From positions 1,054,001-1,118,000 of the forward strand of contig NZ_WBJY01000001.1 in NCBI RefSeq assembly GCF_008831085.1: a stretch of 64,000 nt of DNA, in the 5' to 3' direction. Each line of letters begins with the position of its first letter. Within the stretch, counting starts at the first letter, position 1. Below, in pieces: positions 1-8,104 of the stretch. Position numbers and translations under genes: made by a program. The notes under the pieces were generated by a model. That model was given only the letters and a program-made list of their open reading frames with translations. It searched no databases and was not told the DNA's origin. This DNA is from Pseudoclavibacter endophyticus. Its GTDB lineage: Bacteria > Actinomycetota > Actinomycetes > Actinomycetales > Microbacteriaceae.

Positions 1-1
1 C

Positions 2-520
2 GTCCTGGCAGCGAATCCCGGCGCCTCCATCGGGGAGATCGCGGCGAAGGCCGCCGTCTCACGGAGCACCTTTCACCGGTACTTCAGCGACAAGGCAGCG
101 CTGAAGAAGGCCGCCGCGGACCTCGCCGCCGAGGCGTGGCACACCGCGGTTGAACGCGCCAGGCTCGCCGAGGGCACCGGCCTGGAGGCATACCGTCGGT
201 TGTGCACGGAACTGCTGGACCGTCTGCCGGCACTGGTCTGGTGGATGAGCAACGATGGTTCAGAGGATGCCCCTTCGCGCCCCGAGGACGAGGACGAGAC
301 GGACCGGAAGATCGCCGCGATGCTGCGGCGCGGACACGAGGACGGGAGCATCGACGCCCAACTCAGCGTCGAGTGGATCAGCAACTCGGTGTGGGCGGTG
401 CTCTACGCCGTCTACTTCATCCCGGCGGAGACGCACGGCCGACTGAGTGGTTTCGAGGTCCGCCAGCAGGCCCTTCGCACCCTGCTGAAGGCCGCTGCCG
501 CTGATCCTGTCGGTATCTGA
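2..520 (+). CDS. TetR/AcrR-family transcriptional regulator, 5' end outside the window
   Basis: The reading frame is open from the first bases of the window, so the gene begins upstream. The visible 172 residues start inside a TetR-type helix-turn-helix: IGEIAAKAAVSRSTFHRYFSDK is the recognition-helix region, with the usual S-x-x-x-F-x-x-YF-x-x-K pattern around residues 9-30. The rest is a helical ligand domain with a WW pair near residue 80 and a stop at 518-520. The family usually represses a neighbouring efflux or catabolic gene in response to a small ligand. The target probably lies outside the window, because the next gene (an IclR regulator 95 bp downstream) has its own ribosome binding site. 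The ligand cannot be inferred. Confidence 0.85.
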   Translation, partial: VLAANPGASIGEIAAKAAVSRSTFHRYFSDKAALKKAAADLAAEAWHTAVERARLAEGTGLEAYRRLCTELLDRLPALVWWMSNDGSEDAPSRPEDEDETDRKIAAMLRRGHEDGSIDAQLSVEWISNSVWAVLYAVYFIPAETHGRLSGFEVRQQALRTLLKAAAADPVGI

Positions 521-615
521 CGGGACCGCCCGACCAAGGAACGATCGCCTCCCGGAGTGCGCGCCGTCCCAGCGCACCCCTGCGTTACTCTTGGGGTTTC
601 AAGTGAGGTGAGTTG

Positions 616-1380
616 ATGGCGCAGGGTGCCCAGGTCATCGATCGCGCTGCGACGATCCTGTCGCTCGTCGTGCATGCCGAGGACCCGATCTCCTACTCCG
701 ACGTCGTCGGCGCGACCGATCTCGCACGCTCGACGGTGTCGAGACTGCTCGGCGCCCTGGAGCAGAACAGCCTCGTGGCACGCGACGCCGACGGCAGATA
801 CCGCGCGGGTGCGCTCTTCGCGACCTACGCGGCTCGGTTCGGTCGCATCGAGTCGCTGGTCACGATCGCACAGCCGGTGCTGGAGCGGATCGGTGAGGTG
901 ACGGGTGAGACGGTGAACCTCGCGCTCCCGAGCGGTGGCAAGGTGGTGCAGGCCGCACAGGTCGACTCGAGCTACGTGCTCGGCGCGACGAACTGGGTCG
1001 AGGTCGACGTGCCGCCCCACTGCTCGGCGCTCGGCAAGGTGCTCCTGGCATTCAAGGCCATCCCCCTCACGGACGAGCCCCTCGAGTCCCGCACGCGGCG
1101 GACGATCACCTCACACGCAAAGCTCTTGGAAGCCTTGGAACGGGTACGCGTTGACGGCTACGCGGTCACTTGTGGCGAGCTCGAGGAGGGCCTCGAGGCG
1201 ATCGCTGCGCCGGTGCGAGGTGCCCAGGGCGACGTGATCGGATCGATCGGCGTCTCCGGCCCGTCGACGCGGATCACGAACCATGCGGAGCTCGGACGGC
1301 TCCTGGTGCGTGAGGCCGAGCTCCTGTCCCGGATCATCACGGCCCAGGCCGCCGCTCGGCCCGCATCGCTCCAGTCCTAG
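616..1380 (+). CDS. IclR-family transcriptional regulator
   Basis: The 254-residue protein has an N-terminal winged helix (about residues 8-65, with the core LARSTVSRLLGALEQ) and a C-terminal IclR effector domain containing the CSALGKVLLAF segment near residue 140. ATG 616 was chosen because GAGGTG lies 5 nt upstream; the TTG just before it is too close to that site. IclR proteins are dimeric repressors or activators of catabolic operons. The likely target is the demethylase gene that starts at 1672, whose promoter carries an IclR-like palindrome at 1623-1640. No other gene lies between them. The ligand may be the demethylase substrate or product, which is inference. Confidence 0.9.
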   Translation: MAQGAQVIDRAATILSLVVHAEDPISYSDVVGATDLARSTVSRLLGALEQNSLVARDADGRYRAGALFATYAARFGRIESLVTIAQPVLERIGEVTGETVNLALPSGGKVVQAAQVDSSYVLGATNWVEVDVPPHCSALGKVLLAFKAIPLTDEPLESRTRRTITSHAKLLEALERVRVDGYAVTCGELEEGLEAIAAPVRGAQGDVIGSIGVSGPSTRITNHAELGRLLVREAELLSRIITAQAAARPASLQS

Positions 1381-1578
1381 TCCTGATCGGTAGCGGCATG
1401 CCATCCAGTCGATGGCGCGACGCTCGCGGCTGAGCTGCGTGTCAGGAGTCGGTGGTTCGGCGCGCGCGCTGCCCGTTTCGCTGATCCACCTCGAATCCCG
1501 CCCAGGACGCTGTCGCCGTCACTGTTGCCGTCGCGCCGAGCAGCGCCGAAGGACGCTCAGGTTTCCGAGAAATGGCTC

Positions 1579-1607
1579 TTGGCATCCCACCCGTTCGTAC
1601 CTATGCT
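1579..1607 (+). promoter_or_regulatory. Sigma-70-type promoter of the DmdA-like gene
   Basis: TTGGCA at 1579-1584 and TATGCT at 1602-1607 are separated by exactly 17 nt. The local region (about 1590-1660) is much richer in A+T than its surroundings. A start site near 1614 would give a leader of roughly 58 nt before GTG 1672. Confidence 0.6.
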
Positions 1608-1622
1608 ATAAACACCCACATC

Positions 1623-1640
1623 ATGGGAATCGAGTTCCAT
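1623..1640. promoter_or_regulatory. Probable IclR operator
   Basis: ATGGGAATCGAGTTCCAT is an imperfect palindrome in which 14 of 18 positions are self-complementary. It resembles the TGGAA-n-TTCCA type of IclR-family site. It lies about 9-27 nt downstream of the predicted start site, a position suited to repression, and an IclR gene (616-1380) is the adjacent regulator. Confidence 0.5.
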
Positions 1641-1671
1641 AATCTGAAACTCAGAATTCAAGGAGGCATTC

Positions 1672-2976
1672 GTGAGTTACAACAACCCCTCGGTCACGCA
1701 GCGTGACCGAATCGTCCCCGTCAACCTGCGTCAGTCCGGTCCAACGCCGGTGGAGATGCTCATCGACACGCGCGTGCGCAAGTCGCCGTACTGGGAGCTC
1801 TCGGTGCAGGCCGGGGCCTGGCGGGCGTCGATCTACAACCGCATGTATCACCCCCGCGGCTACGTTCCGCGCGAAGAAGGCGGCATGTCCGTCGAGTACC
1901 AGTCGCTCGTCAACGACGTCACGCTGTGGAACGTCGCCGTCGAGCGGCAGATCAGGGTCAAGGGGCCCGACGCCGAGGCATTCACGAACTATGTGATCAC
2001 GCGCGACGCGACCAGGATTCCCACGCTCCGCGCGCGGTACGTCATCCTCACCAACGAGAAGGGCGGCATCCTCAACGACCCGGTCCTTCTGCGCGTGGCC
2101 GATGACGAGTTCTGGTTCAGCATCTCGGACAGCGACCTGCTGCTGTGGCTGCAGGGAGTGAACGTCGGCAAGCGGTTCGACGTCGAGATCGACGAGATCG
2201 ACGTCGCTCCCGTGCAGATTCAGGGTCCCAAGTCGGCCGCCCTGCTCGCCGACCTCATCGGTCCCGTTGCGCACGAGATCCCGAGCTACGGCTTGCACAT
2301 CACGAAGATCGCCGGACGAGACGTCGTCATCTCGCAGACCGGCTTCACCGGCGAGAAGGGCTACGAGATCTACCTCTATGACGCCACGAAGTACGCAGAG
2401 GACCTCTGGAACGAGATCCTGCGCGTCGGCGAGGCGCACAACCTGCGAGTGGTCGCTCCCGCGCACCATCGCCGCATCGCCGCCGGCATCCTCTCGTGGG
2501 GTCAGGACCTCGATCACGAGACACTGCCCTTCCAGGTGAATCTGGCCTACCAGGTGCCGCGGCACAAGGAGGCCGACTACATCGGCAAGCAGCGCCTCGA
2601 GGAGGCCCGAGCCCGGCTCGAGGCGGGCGCCCCGCCCTATGAGACCCAGCTCGTCGGATTCAAGTTCGGGGGCAGGCCGATCGATGACTACGCGCCCGAC
2701 TTCTGGCTCGTCAGCGAGAGCGAGACGTCCGAGCCCACCGGCTACGTCACCTCACCCTGGTACTCGCCCGAGCTGGAGAGCAACATCGCCCTTGCACACG
2801 TGCCGGTCGGGCGCACGAGCCTCGGCACCGAGTACTGGATCCACCTGCCCGACGTCTACTCGGATGAGCCCGGCAGGCCCGTTCGCGCCGAGATCGTCGA
2901 GGTGCCGTTCCGTCCCTCGGTGAACCCCAACCAGCGCGAGCTCCTGAAGCAGAAGGGGCTCGACGCCGCGGTGTGA
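1672..2976 (+). CDS. DmdA/GcvT-like tetrahydrofolate-dependent demethylase
   Basis: The 434-residue protein has the GcvT fold: an N-terminal folate-binding T-protein domain (about residues 45-330) and a C-terminal barrel (about 340-425). It resembles DMSP demethylase DmdA more than glycine-cleavage T-protein. Examples are SIYNRMYHP near residue 44, LWNVAVERQIRVKGPD near 83, LNDPVLLRV near 130 and IQGPKSAALL near 183. It also carries the pattern R-I-(x)-LS-(x)-G-(x)-D near 270. It is about 65 residues longer than DmdA (about 370), mainly at both ends. GTG 1672 follows AGGAGG by 5 nt. The family moves a methyl group from sulfur, oxygen or nitrogen to tetrahydrofolate. The substrate is unknown; the nearby dimethylglycine and sarcosine genes suggest a methylated osmolyte, while aromatic O-demethylases (LigM, DesA) are alternatives. 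Confidence 0.75.
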   Translation: MSYNNPSVTQRDRIVPVNLRQSGPTPVEMLIDTRVRKSPYWELSVQAGAWRASIYNRMYHPRGYVPREEGGMSVEYQSLVNDVTLWNVAVERQIRVKGPDAEAFTNYVITRDATRIPTLRARYVILTNEKGGILNDPVLLRVADDEFWFSISDSDLLLWLQGVNVGKRFDVEIDEIDVAPVQIQGPKSAALLADLIGPVAHEIPSYGLHITKIAGRDVVISQTGFTGEKGYEIYLYDATKYAEDLWNEILRVGEAHNLRVVAPAHHRRIAAGILSWGQDLDHETLPFQVNLAYQVPRHKEADYIGKQRLEEARARLEAGAPPYETQLVGFKFGGRPIDDYAPDFWLVSESETSEPTGYVTSPWYSPELESNIALAHVPVGRTSLGTEYWIHLPDVYSDEPGRPVRAEIVEVPFRPSVNPNQRELLKQKGLDAAV

Positions 2977-3020
2977 CGCCGCGCGAGACGGTTCACGTCG
3001 TCGCGTCGGCCTGAGTCCGG

Positions 3021-3052
3021 AGGGCCCGTGTGCAGACCAGCACACGGGCCCT
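3021..3052. terminator. Bidirectional hairpin terminator
   Basis: A perfect 13-bp stem (3021-3033 with 3040-3052) closes a 6-nt loop. It lies between the convergent demethylase gene (ends 2976) and dimethylglycine oxidase gene (ends 3182 on the minus strand). There is no long T-run, which is common for terminators in this G+C range. Confidence 0.75.
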
Positions 3053-3181
3053 TCGACGTGCCGAGCAGAGTCGGACCTGCCCAGCGATCGCACCACTCCG
3101 TGGCCGGCGAGCGCTGTTTCTCGGCTCACGGCGGCCGGTTCGTCCGTCCCTCAACGGCGGGGCGGTCAGCGGCGGAGGTGA

Positions 3182-5674
3182 TCAGCGGCGGAGGCGCGCG
3201 CCCTCGGGGTCGACGAGCGGGTCGCGGCGGATCTCGGCGCCGTAGCGCGTCGCGAAGTACTCGATCTCGAGCTTCGACCCGACAGCCGCCCGCTCGGCGG
3301 GAAGCCACGCATACGCGATGCTCGCACCGATCGTGTACCCCTGATCGGCACTCGTGACGTAGCCGATCGGCTCGGCGGCGCCCGGCTCGTACACGGGCTC
3401 GTTGCCGAGCACGACCGCACTCGGGTCGTCGAGCACGAGCGTCACGAGACGACTCGGCGCGGTGCGCTGCTCGAGCGCCTCCTTGCCGATGAACCGCTTT
3501 TCGGTGCGGCGCACGGCGAAGCCGAGACCGGCCTCCACGGGCGAGTGCTCACGCGTCATGTCGGTGCCGAATGATCGATAGCCCTTTTCGAGTCGCAACG
3601 CGTTGAACGCGCGGCGACCAGCTGCGATGAGCCCAAGCTCGGCGCCTGCCTCGAAGAGCGTGTCCCACACGTAGCGTCCGTGATCGGCCGACACGTACAG
3701 CTCCCAGCCGAGCTCGCCAACGTAGCTGACGCGCAGCGCGAGGACGGGGGCGCCCGCGATGCGGATGCGCTTGGCGCGGAAGTAGGGGAGGGCCTCGTTC
3801 GAGACGTCGTCGCTCGTGACGCGCTCGAGGACCTGTCGGGCGCGGGGCCCCCAAAGGCCGAGGCCGCCTTCGCCGCCGGATACCTCCCGGATCGTGATCC
3901 CGTCGTCGCCCTCTCGCAGCGACTCGAGCCAGAGTCGCTCCAGGTTGCCGTTCGAGCCGATCAGGTACGACTCGTCGCCGAGCCTCACGACCGTCACGTC
4001 ACCGAGGATGCCGCCGGATCGATCGAGCAGCAGCGTGTACGTCACCGTGCCCACGGCGCGGTCGATTTTTCCCGTGACGGCGCGCTGCAGCAGCGCGGTG
4101 GCCCCGGCTCCCGCCACCTCGAGACGCGGGAGCGGCGAGAGATCGTACAGCGCGGCCGCGTTCCTGGTCGCGTTGGCCTCGGCCGCCGCGATGGGCGACC
4201 AGACGGCTGCGGCCCACGGATCCCGCGTCGGCACGGTCTCGAGCCGCTCGACGAGCGGTGCGTTGGCCTCGTACCAGAGGGGGCGCTCCCAGCCGTTCGA
4301 CGATTCGAAGACGGCGCCAAGCGCGACTTGGCGATCGTAGAAGGGGGTGGTGCGCAGCCTGCGCTGGCGCAGTGTGGTCTGCTGCGGATGAATGATGTCG
4401 TAGACCTCGTCGTACGACTCCTCGGCCTGCTCCACCGAGAACTCGTGCGAGACGACGGCCGGGTCGAAGCGCGTGTATTCGAGGCCCTGCGTCGCGATTC
4501 CCGGGTCGTCGTTCACGATCCAGTCGGCCACCACCTGGGCGACGCCGGCCGACTGGGTGACCCACACGGCCTGTGCGAGCCAGAGCCCGTCGACACCGGT
4601 CACCGGCCCGAGCATGGGGCCGCCGTCGGGGGTGAAGGAGAAGATGCCGTTGAAGCCCTCGTCGAGCTCGACCGAGCGCAGTTCCGGAAGCAGGCGCCTC
4701 GTCTCCTCCCAGGTCGGCTCGAAGTCCTCCAACGAGAACGGGTGCTTGGCGGGATGGACGCCGGTCGCGTGGAACTCGTCCGCCGAGGCGATCGCTTCAG
4801 GTTCGAGCGCGATCGGGCGGTGGTTGTAGGCGCCGATACCGATACGGTCGACGTACTCGCGGAGATAGAGCGAGAAGTCCTGATGACGGAGCATCGGACG
4901 GCTCAGCTCCTCGATCGGCGTGTGCGCGCCGAGGAGCGAGGGCACCGGCGCGCTCATGCCGAATCCGTGCTCCATGGGGACCATCGGCAGCTCGAAGCCG
5001 AGCAGGTCGCGGGCGAGTCCCGGCCCCCACAGCCCCGCGCAGGAGACGACGATGTCGGCCGCGACGAACTCGGGGGTTGCGTCCGCGGCCGATGGCACGG
5101 CAACCACCTCGACGCCGAGCACGCGGCCACCTTCGCGGCGGATGCCGGTCACGCGCGTGTTCGGCACGAGCTGCGCTCCGCGGTCGATCGCGCGCTCAGC
5201 CTGCCACTGCACGGCCGGCACCGATTTGACGACGCCGTCGCTGGGCGTGCGCAGAGCGCCGAGAACGAGAGAGATGTCGAGGCCGGGCCAGAGGCGTCCG
5301 GCCTCTTCGGGACCGATGAGGTCGGCAGGAATGCCCCACGCGTGTGCGAGGCCCCGTCGCCGGCGAAGATCGTGGAGCCGTTCCGGTGTCGTCGCGATCT
5401 CCAGGCCGCCGACGCGCTTGAGCAGCCACTGCTCGCCGAGCACGACACCGTCGAGTTTGTCGAGGGTGCGTCGTGCGAGCAGACTCATCGTGCGGTTCGG
5501 CGTCGTCTGGAAGACGAAGCCGGGAGCGTGCGAGGACGATCCGCCCGTCACGTACAGCGGTCCCTGTTCGAACACGGTCACGTTCGTGCAGCCGCGGAGG
5601 GTGAGTTCGTCGGCGAGCGCGGCGCCGACGACGCCGAGGCCGATGATGACGATCTTCGGAGCCGAAGCGGGCAT
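3182..5674 (-). CDS. Dimethylglycine oxidase (FAD and folate domains)
   Basis: The 830-residue protein has the same length and layout as Arthrobacter globiformis dimethylglycine oxidase. The FAD-binding amine oxidase half (about 1-420) opens with KIVIIGLGVVG. It has a SSHAPG motif near residue 48, whose His fits the covalent FAD attachment site of the family. A GcvT folate domain follows (about 430-710), then the T-protein C-terminal barrel (about 720-820). The enzyme oxidises N,N-dimethylglycine to sarcosine and transfers the methylene carbon to tetrahydrofolate. ATG 5674 was chosen because AGGA lies 6 nt upstream and it matches the family start; an upstream in-frame GTG at 5698 lacks this. 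It works with the BCCT carrier upstream and sarcosine oxidase at 14545-19938. Confidence 0.93.
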   Translation of the reverse strand: MPASAPKIVIIGLGVVGAALADELTLRGCTNVTVFEQGPLYVTGGSSSHAPGFVFQTTPNRTMSLLARRTLDKLDGVVLGEQWLLKRVGGLEIATTPERLHDLRRRRGLAHAWGIPADLIGPEEAGRLWPGLDISLVLGALRTPSDGVVKSVPAVQWQAERAIDRGAQLVPNTRVTGIRREGGRVLGVEVVAVPSAADATPEFVAADIVVSCAGLWGPGLARDLLGFELPMVPMEHGFGMSAPVPSLLGAHTPIEELSRPMLRHQDFSLYLREYVDRIGIGAYNHRPIALEPEAIASADEFHATGVHPAKHPFSLEDFEPTWEETRRLLPELRSVELDEGFNGIFSFTPDGGPMLGPVTGVDGLWLAQAVWVTQSAGVAQVVADWIVNDDPGIATQGLEYTRFDPAVVSHEFSVEQAEESYDEVYDIIHPQQTTLRQRRLRTTPFYDRQVALGAVFESSNGWERPLWYEANAPLVERLETVPTRDPWAAAVWSPIAAAEANATRNAAALYDLSPLPRLEVAGAGATALLQRAVTGKIDRAVGTVTYTLLLDRSGGILGDVTVVRLGDESYLIGSNGNLERLWLESLREGDDGITIREVSGGEGGLGLWGPRARQVLERVTSDDVSNEALPYFRAKRIRIAGAPVLALRVSYVGELGWELYVSADHGRYVWDTLFEAGAELGLIAAGRRAFNALRLEKGYRSFGTDMTREHSPVEAGLGFAVRRTEKRFIGKEALEQRTAPSRLVTLVLDDPSAVVLGNEPVYEPGAAEPIGYVTSADQGYTIGASIAYAWLPAERAAVGSKLEIEYFATRYGAEIRRDPLVDPEGARLRR

Positions 5675-5716
5675 CGTCGTTCCTATTCTCCGGGCCACGT
5701 CGCCCGGCTTGGCGGT

Positions 5717-5734
5717 TCACGGGGCACCCCGTGA
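5717..5734. promoter_or_regulatory. Palindrome in the dimethylglycine oxidase leader
   Basis: TCACGGGG and CCCCGTGA form perfect 8-bp arms around a 2-nt centre, 43 nt upstream of the start codon. It could be an operator or an mRNA hairpin near the ribosome binding site. It has no copy upstream of the BCCT gene. Confidence 0.4.
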
Positions 5735-5735
5735 C

Positions 5736-5773
5736 GTTGTTGCATATCGTGCACTACGATGTGACGTACGCAA
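5736..5773. promoter_or_regulatory. Candidate operator of dimethylglycine oxidase, shared motif with BCCT/glyA region
   Basis: The site begins GTTG, contains TGCA and GTGCACTAC, and ends with GTACGCAA. ATCGT and ACGAT form 5-bp arms inside it, and TTGCATA and TACGCAA form outer arms. The same elements (GTTG, TGCA, GCACTAC, TTGCGTAC) occur between the BCCT and glyA promoters at 7901-7927, which suggests one regulator for both. Confidence 0.4.
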
Positions 5774-5866
5774 CAGCCTAGTGCGTGCGTCGTGCATCGG
5801 CAAGCGGCGGAGGCCGCGGAGCATCCGTCCGCACCCGATGTGCGTGTCTCACGCCCGATGCGCGGT

Positions 5867-7672
5867 CTAGGCCCTGTCCTGACGGGGCTCTCCGGCATCG
5901 GCGCCGCCTCCCTCGCCGGAAACGACGGGGATCGCCGCCGTGCTGAGGTGGAACGGCTCGCCATCATGCTCTTCGACGCCGAGCGTCACGCTCTCGGTGA
6001 GCAGATGCTGGGCGAGGTCGCGCTTGATGATCAGCTCGTCCCTCGCGAGATCCCTCCAGAGGGCGACGCACAGCAGCAGCATGACGAAGACGAAGGGCAC
6101 CGACGAGACGATCGTGATGTTCTTCAGGCCGTTCAGCGCCGAAGCCGGTTCGTCGCCGCCCGCGAGCAGCATGATCGCCGCGACCGCGCCCGTCGCTGTG
6201 CCCCAGAACAGGATCATCTTGCGCGACGGGTGCTCAGCGCCGTTTTCGCTCAGCATCCCCATCACGATCGACGCGGAATCGGCGCCGGTCACGAAGAAGA
6301 TCGCGATGAGCACGACCGTGAGACCGAAGAGGGCGAACGTCACCCAATCCGGGAATGCCAGTGATTCGAGAACGGTGAAGAGGACCGTGTCGAAGTTGAT
6401 GTCCGGTGCGCCGTCGACGATCTGGCTGATCATGGCGTTCGTGTCGCCGGAACGCTCTGCCCGCTCCTGCAGGCCGATCGCGCCGCCGCCGAAGATCGAG
6501 AACCACACCGTCGACACGATCGAGGGCACGAACAGCACGCCCACGACGAACTGACGGATCGTGCGACCGCGAGAGATGCGCGCGATGAACAGTCCGACGA
6601 ACGGCGTCCACGAGATCCACCACGCCCAGTAGAAGATGGTCCAGCTCGACATCCACGTTCCCAGTGCCTCGCCGCCCGCCGCAGCGGTGCGCGAAGCCAT
6701 TTCGGGCAAGTCGTCGATGAAGCCGCCGACGGCGCCCGGGATGACGTTCAGGATGAAGAGGGTCGGGCCGCCGATGAAGACGATCAGTGCGAGCAGGACG
6801 GCCAGCACCATGTTGATGTTCGACAGCCACTGGATTCCACGCTCGATGCCGGAGATCGCCGAGGCGACGAACGCGGCCGTCAGCACGGCGATCACGATGA
6901 CGAGGACGAGCGCGCTGACCTCGCCGACGATGCCTGACGCCCCGAGGCCGCCGCCGATCTGCAGGGCGCCGAGGCCAAGCGAGCACGCGGAGCCGAAGAG
7001 GGTCGCGAGAATCGCGAGCGTGTTGATGATGCGCCCGCCGACGCCGTTGACGACGCGGGGGCCGAAAATCGAGGTGAACATCGAGGAGAACAGCTGCGAG
7101 CGACCGAGCCTGTAGGTGCCGTACGCGACGCCAAGGCCCACGATCGCGTACATGGCCCATGGGAACAGGGTCCAGTGGAACAGCGTGGTCCCCATGGCGA
7201 CGTTCAACGCCTCAGGGGTCTGTCCTTCGACCGTGCCCGGCGGCGGTGCCATGTAGAAGTAGAGGGGCTCGGCGACGCCGTAGAAGACGAGTCCGATGCC
7301 CATGCCCGTCGCGAACATCATCGCAATCCATGAGGTGGTGCGGAACGTGGGTGCGTCACCCTCCCTGCCGAGGGGGATCCGTCCGAACGGGCCGAGCGCG
7401 ACGATCAGGATGAAGACGGTGAACACCGCCGCCGCGATGACGAACAGCCAGCCGAGGTTGTCGATGGCTCCCGTGAGGGCGGTCTCGGCGAGCGACCCGA
7501 GGCCGGAGGGGTCGACCGCTCCCCAGGCCACGAAGGCGACCGCCAGCGCGGCGGCGATGCCGAACGTGAGCCAGTCGACGCCGACGCGCCTCGGCTGCCG
7601 ATCCCGATGCTCGGTCGATCCTCGAAGTGTGGTGATGAGTCGCTTCGTCGTGTCCGCTGCCCTATTGGTCAT
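5867..7672 (-). CDS. BCCT-family betaine/carnitine/choline transporter
   Basis: The 601-residue integral membrane protein has the twelve hydrophobic segments of the BCCT family. It has the glycine-rich segment ATGMGIGLVFYGVAEPLYF (about residue 120) and the tryptophan-rich motif IFYWAWWISWTPFVGLFIARIS (about residue 335) that forms the aromatic substrate cage. These carriers import glycine betaine, carnitine, choline or ectoine with sodium or protons. ATG 7672 has GGGGAG close upstream (2-nt gap). In-frame starts further upstream would add an arginine-rich stretch that looks non-coding. The gene is co-directional with dimethylglycine oxidase and shares an operator-like motif with it, so it probably supplies betaine or dimethylglycine to that pathway. 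Confidence 0.92.
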   Translation of the reverse strand: MTNRAADTTKRLITTLRGSTEHRDRQPRRVGVDWLTFGIAAALAVAFVAWGAVDPSGLGSLAETALTGAIDNLGWLFVIAAAVFTVFILIVALGPFGRIPLGREGDAPTFRTTSWIAMMFATGMGIGLVFYGVAEPLYFYMAPPPGTVEGQTPEALNVAMGTTLFHWTLFPWAMYAIVGLGVAYGTYRLGRSQLFSSMFTSIFGPRVVNGVGGRIINTLAILATLFGSACSLGLGALQIGGGLGASGIVGEVSALVLVIVIAVLTAAFVASAISGIERGIQWLSNINMVLAVLLALIVFIGGPTLFILNVIPGAVGGFIDDLPEMASRTAAAGGEALGTWMSSWTIFYWAWWISWTPFVGLFIARISRGRTIRQFVVGVLFVPSIVSTVWFSIFGGGAIGLQERAERSGDTNAMISQIVDGAPDINFDTVLFTVLESLAFPDWVTFALFGLTVVLIAIFFVTGADSASIVMGMLSENGAEHPSRKMILFWGTATGAVAAIMLLAGGDEPASALNGLKNITIVSSVPFVFVMLLLCVALWRDLARDELIIKRDLAQHLLTESVTLGVEEHDGEPFHLSTAAIPVVSGEGGGADAGEPRQDRA

Positions 7673-7929
7673 CGCTCCCCGGTGCCGGTCGGCTGGATCG
7701 CCGATTGCGTGCCGGTTCACCTCCCAGCCTTGAGTTCGGTTCGGAACGGCGTTCCTGGACATCGCACATCGCCCGGCCGGAGCACTCGCCCCGATCCACC
7801 TCGATCGGAAGGCAGGGCTGGAATGCGGCTGCGTCATACGCGTGCGTCGGTGCACGCGCGCCGCCCAGCCTTGAGGCCCTGCCAGCTCCCAGCGGAATCT
7901 GTTGTGCAGTGCGCACTACTTGCGTACAG
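7673..7929 (-). other. Long untranslated leader of the BCCT gene
   Basis: If transcription starts near 7929 and translation at 7672, the mRNA has a leader of about 257 nt. The 12-mer CTCAAGGCTGGG occurs twice in it (forward-strand CCCAGCCTTGAG at 7865-7876 and 7725-7736). The leader is G+C rich and can form several hairpins. I do not recognise a known riboswitch here and see no gene. Confidence 0.35.
7901..7927. promoter_or_regulatory. Candidate operator between BCCT and glyA promoters
   Basis: AGTGCGCACT is a perfect 10-bp palindrome flanked by GTTGTGC on one side and TTGCGTAC on the other. These pieces also occur at 5736-5773 upstream of dimethylglycine oxidase. The site lies just downstream of the predicted BCCT start site and within the predicted glyA promoter, so one protein could control both directions. 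Confidence 0.4.
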
Positions 7930-7930
7930 T
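7902..7930 (+). promoter_or_regulatory. Possible promoter of the riboswitch-glyA-sdaA transcript
   Basis: TTGTGC (7902-7907) and TACAGT (7925-7930) are spaced by 17 nt and read toward the glycine riboswitch. The match is moderate (3/6 and 4/6 to the bacterial consensus). Confidence 0.35.
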
Positions 7931-7935
7931 GAAAC

Positions 7936-7964
7936 ACTATTGGGTCGGATGCAGAGCTTGTCAA
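7936..7964 (-). promoter_or_regulatory. Promoter of the BCCT gene
   Basis: On the minus strand a perfect TTGACA (7964-7959) is followed after 17 nt by AATAGT (7941-7936). The predicted start site near 7929 abuts the operator-like palindrome at 7901-7927. Confidence 0.6.
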
Positions 7965-8104
7965 GGTTCATTGCGAACGATCCGGTCCGGCGCTCGCTCG
8001 AGTGCCGGTGGCGGTGAGCCGGGCGACGAAGCGCGACATGCACCACGGTCGTGCTTCGGAGACCGGCGAGCACGAGCACAACCGAATAGGCCGCTCGAGC
8101 CCAC

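Noticed and set aside
3680..5734. A 684-codon plus-strand frame opposite dimethylglycine oxidase
   Set aside because: It is a mirror of the minus-strand gene caused by high G+C codon use. Its composition (Arg, Asp, Val and His rich) is not protein-like, and the minus frame matches a known family over its full length.
7607..8017. Plus-strand frame of 136 codons in the BCCT-glyA spacer
   Set aside because: It crosses the BCCT promoter and start, has no ribosome binding site, and its Arg/Ser/Pro-rich composition matches no family; regulatory sites explain the region better.
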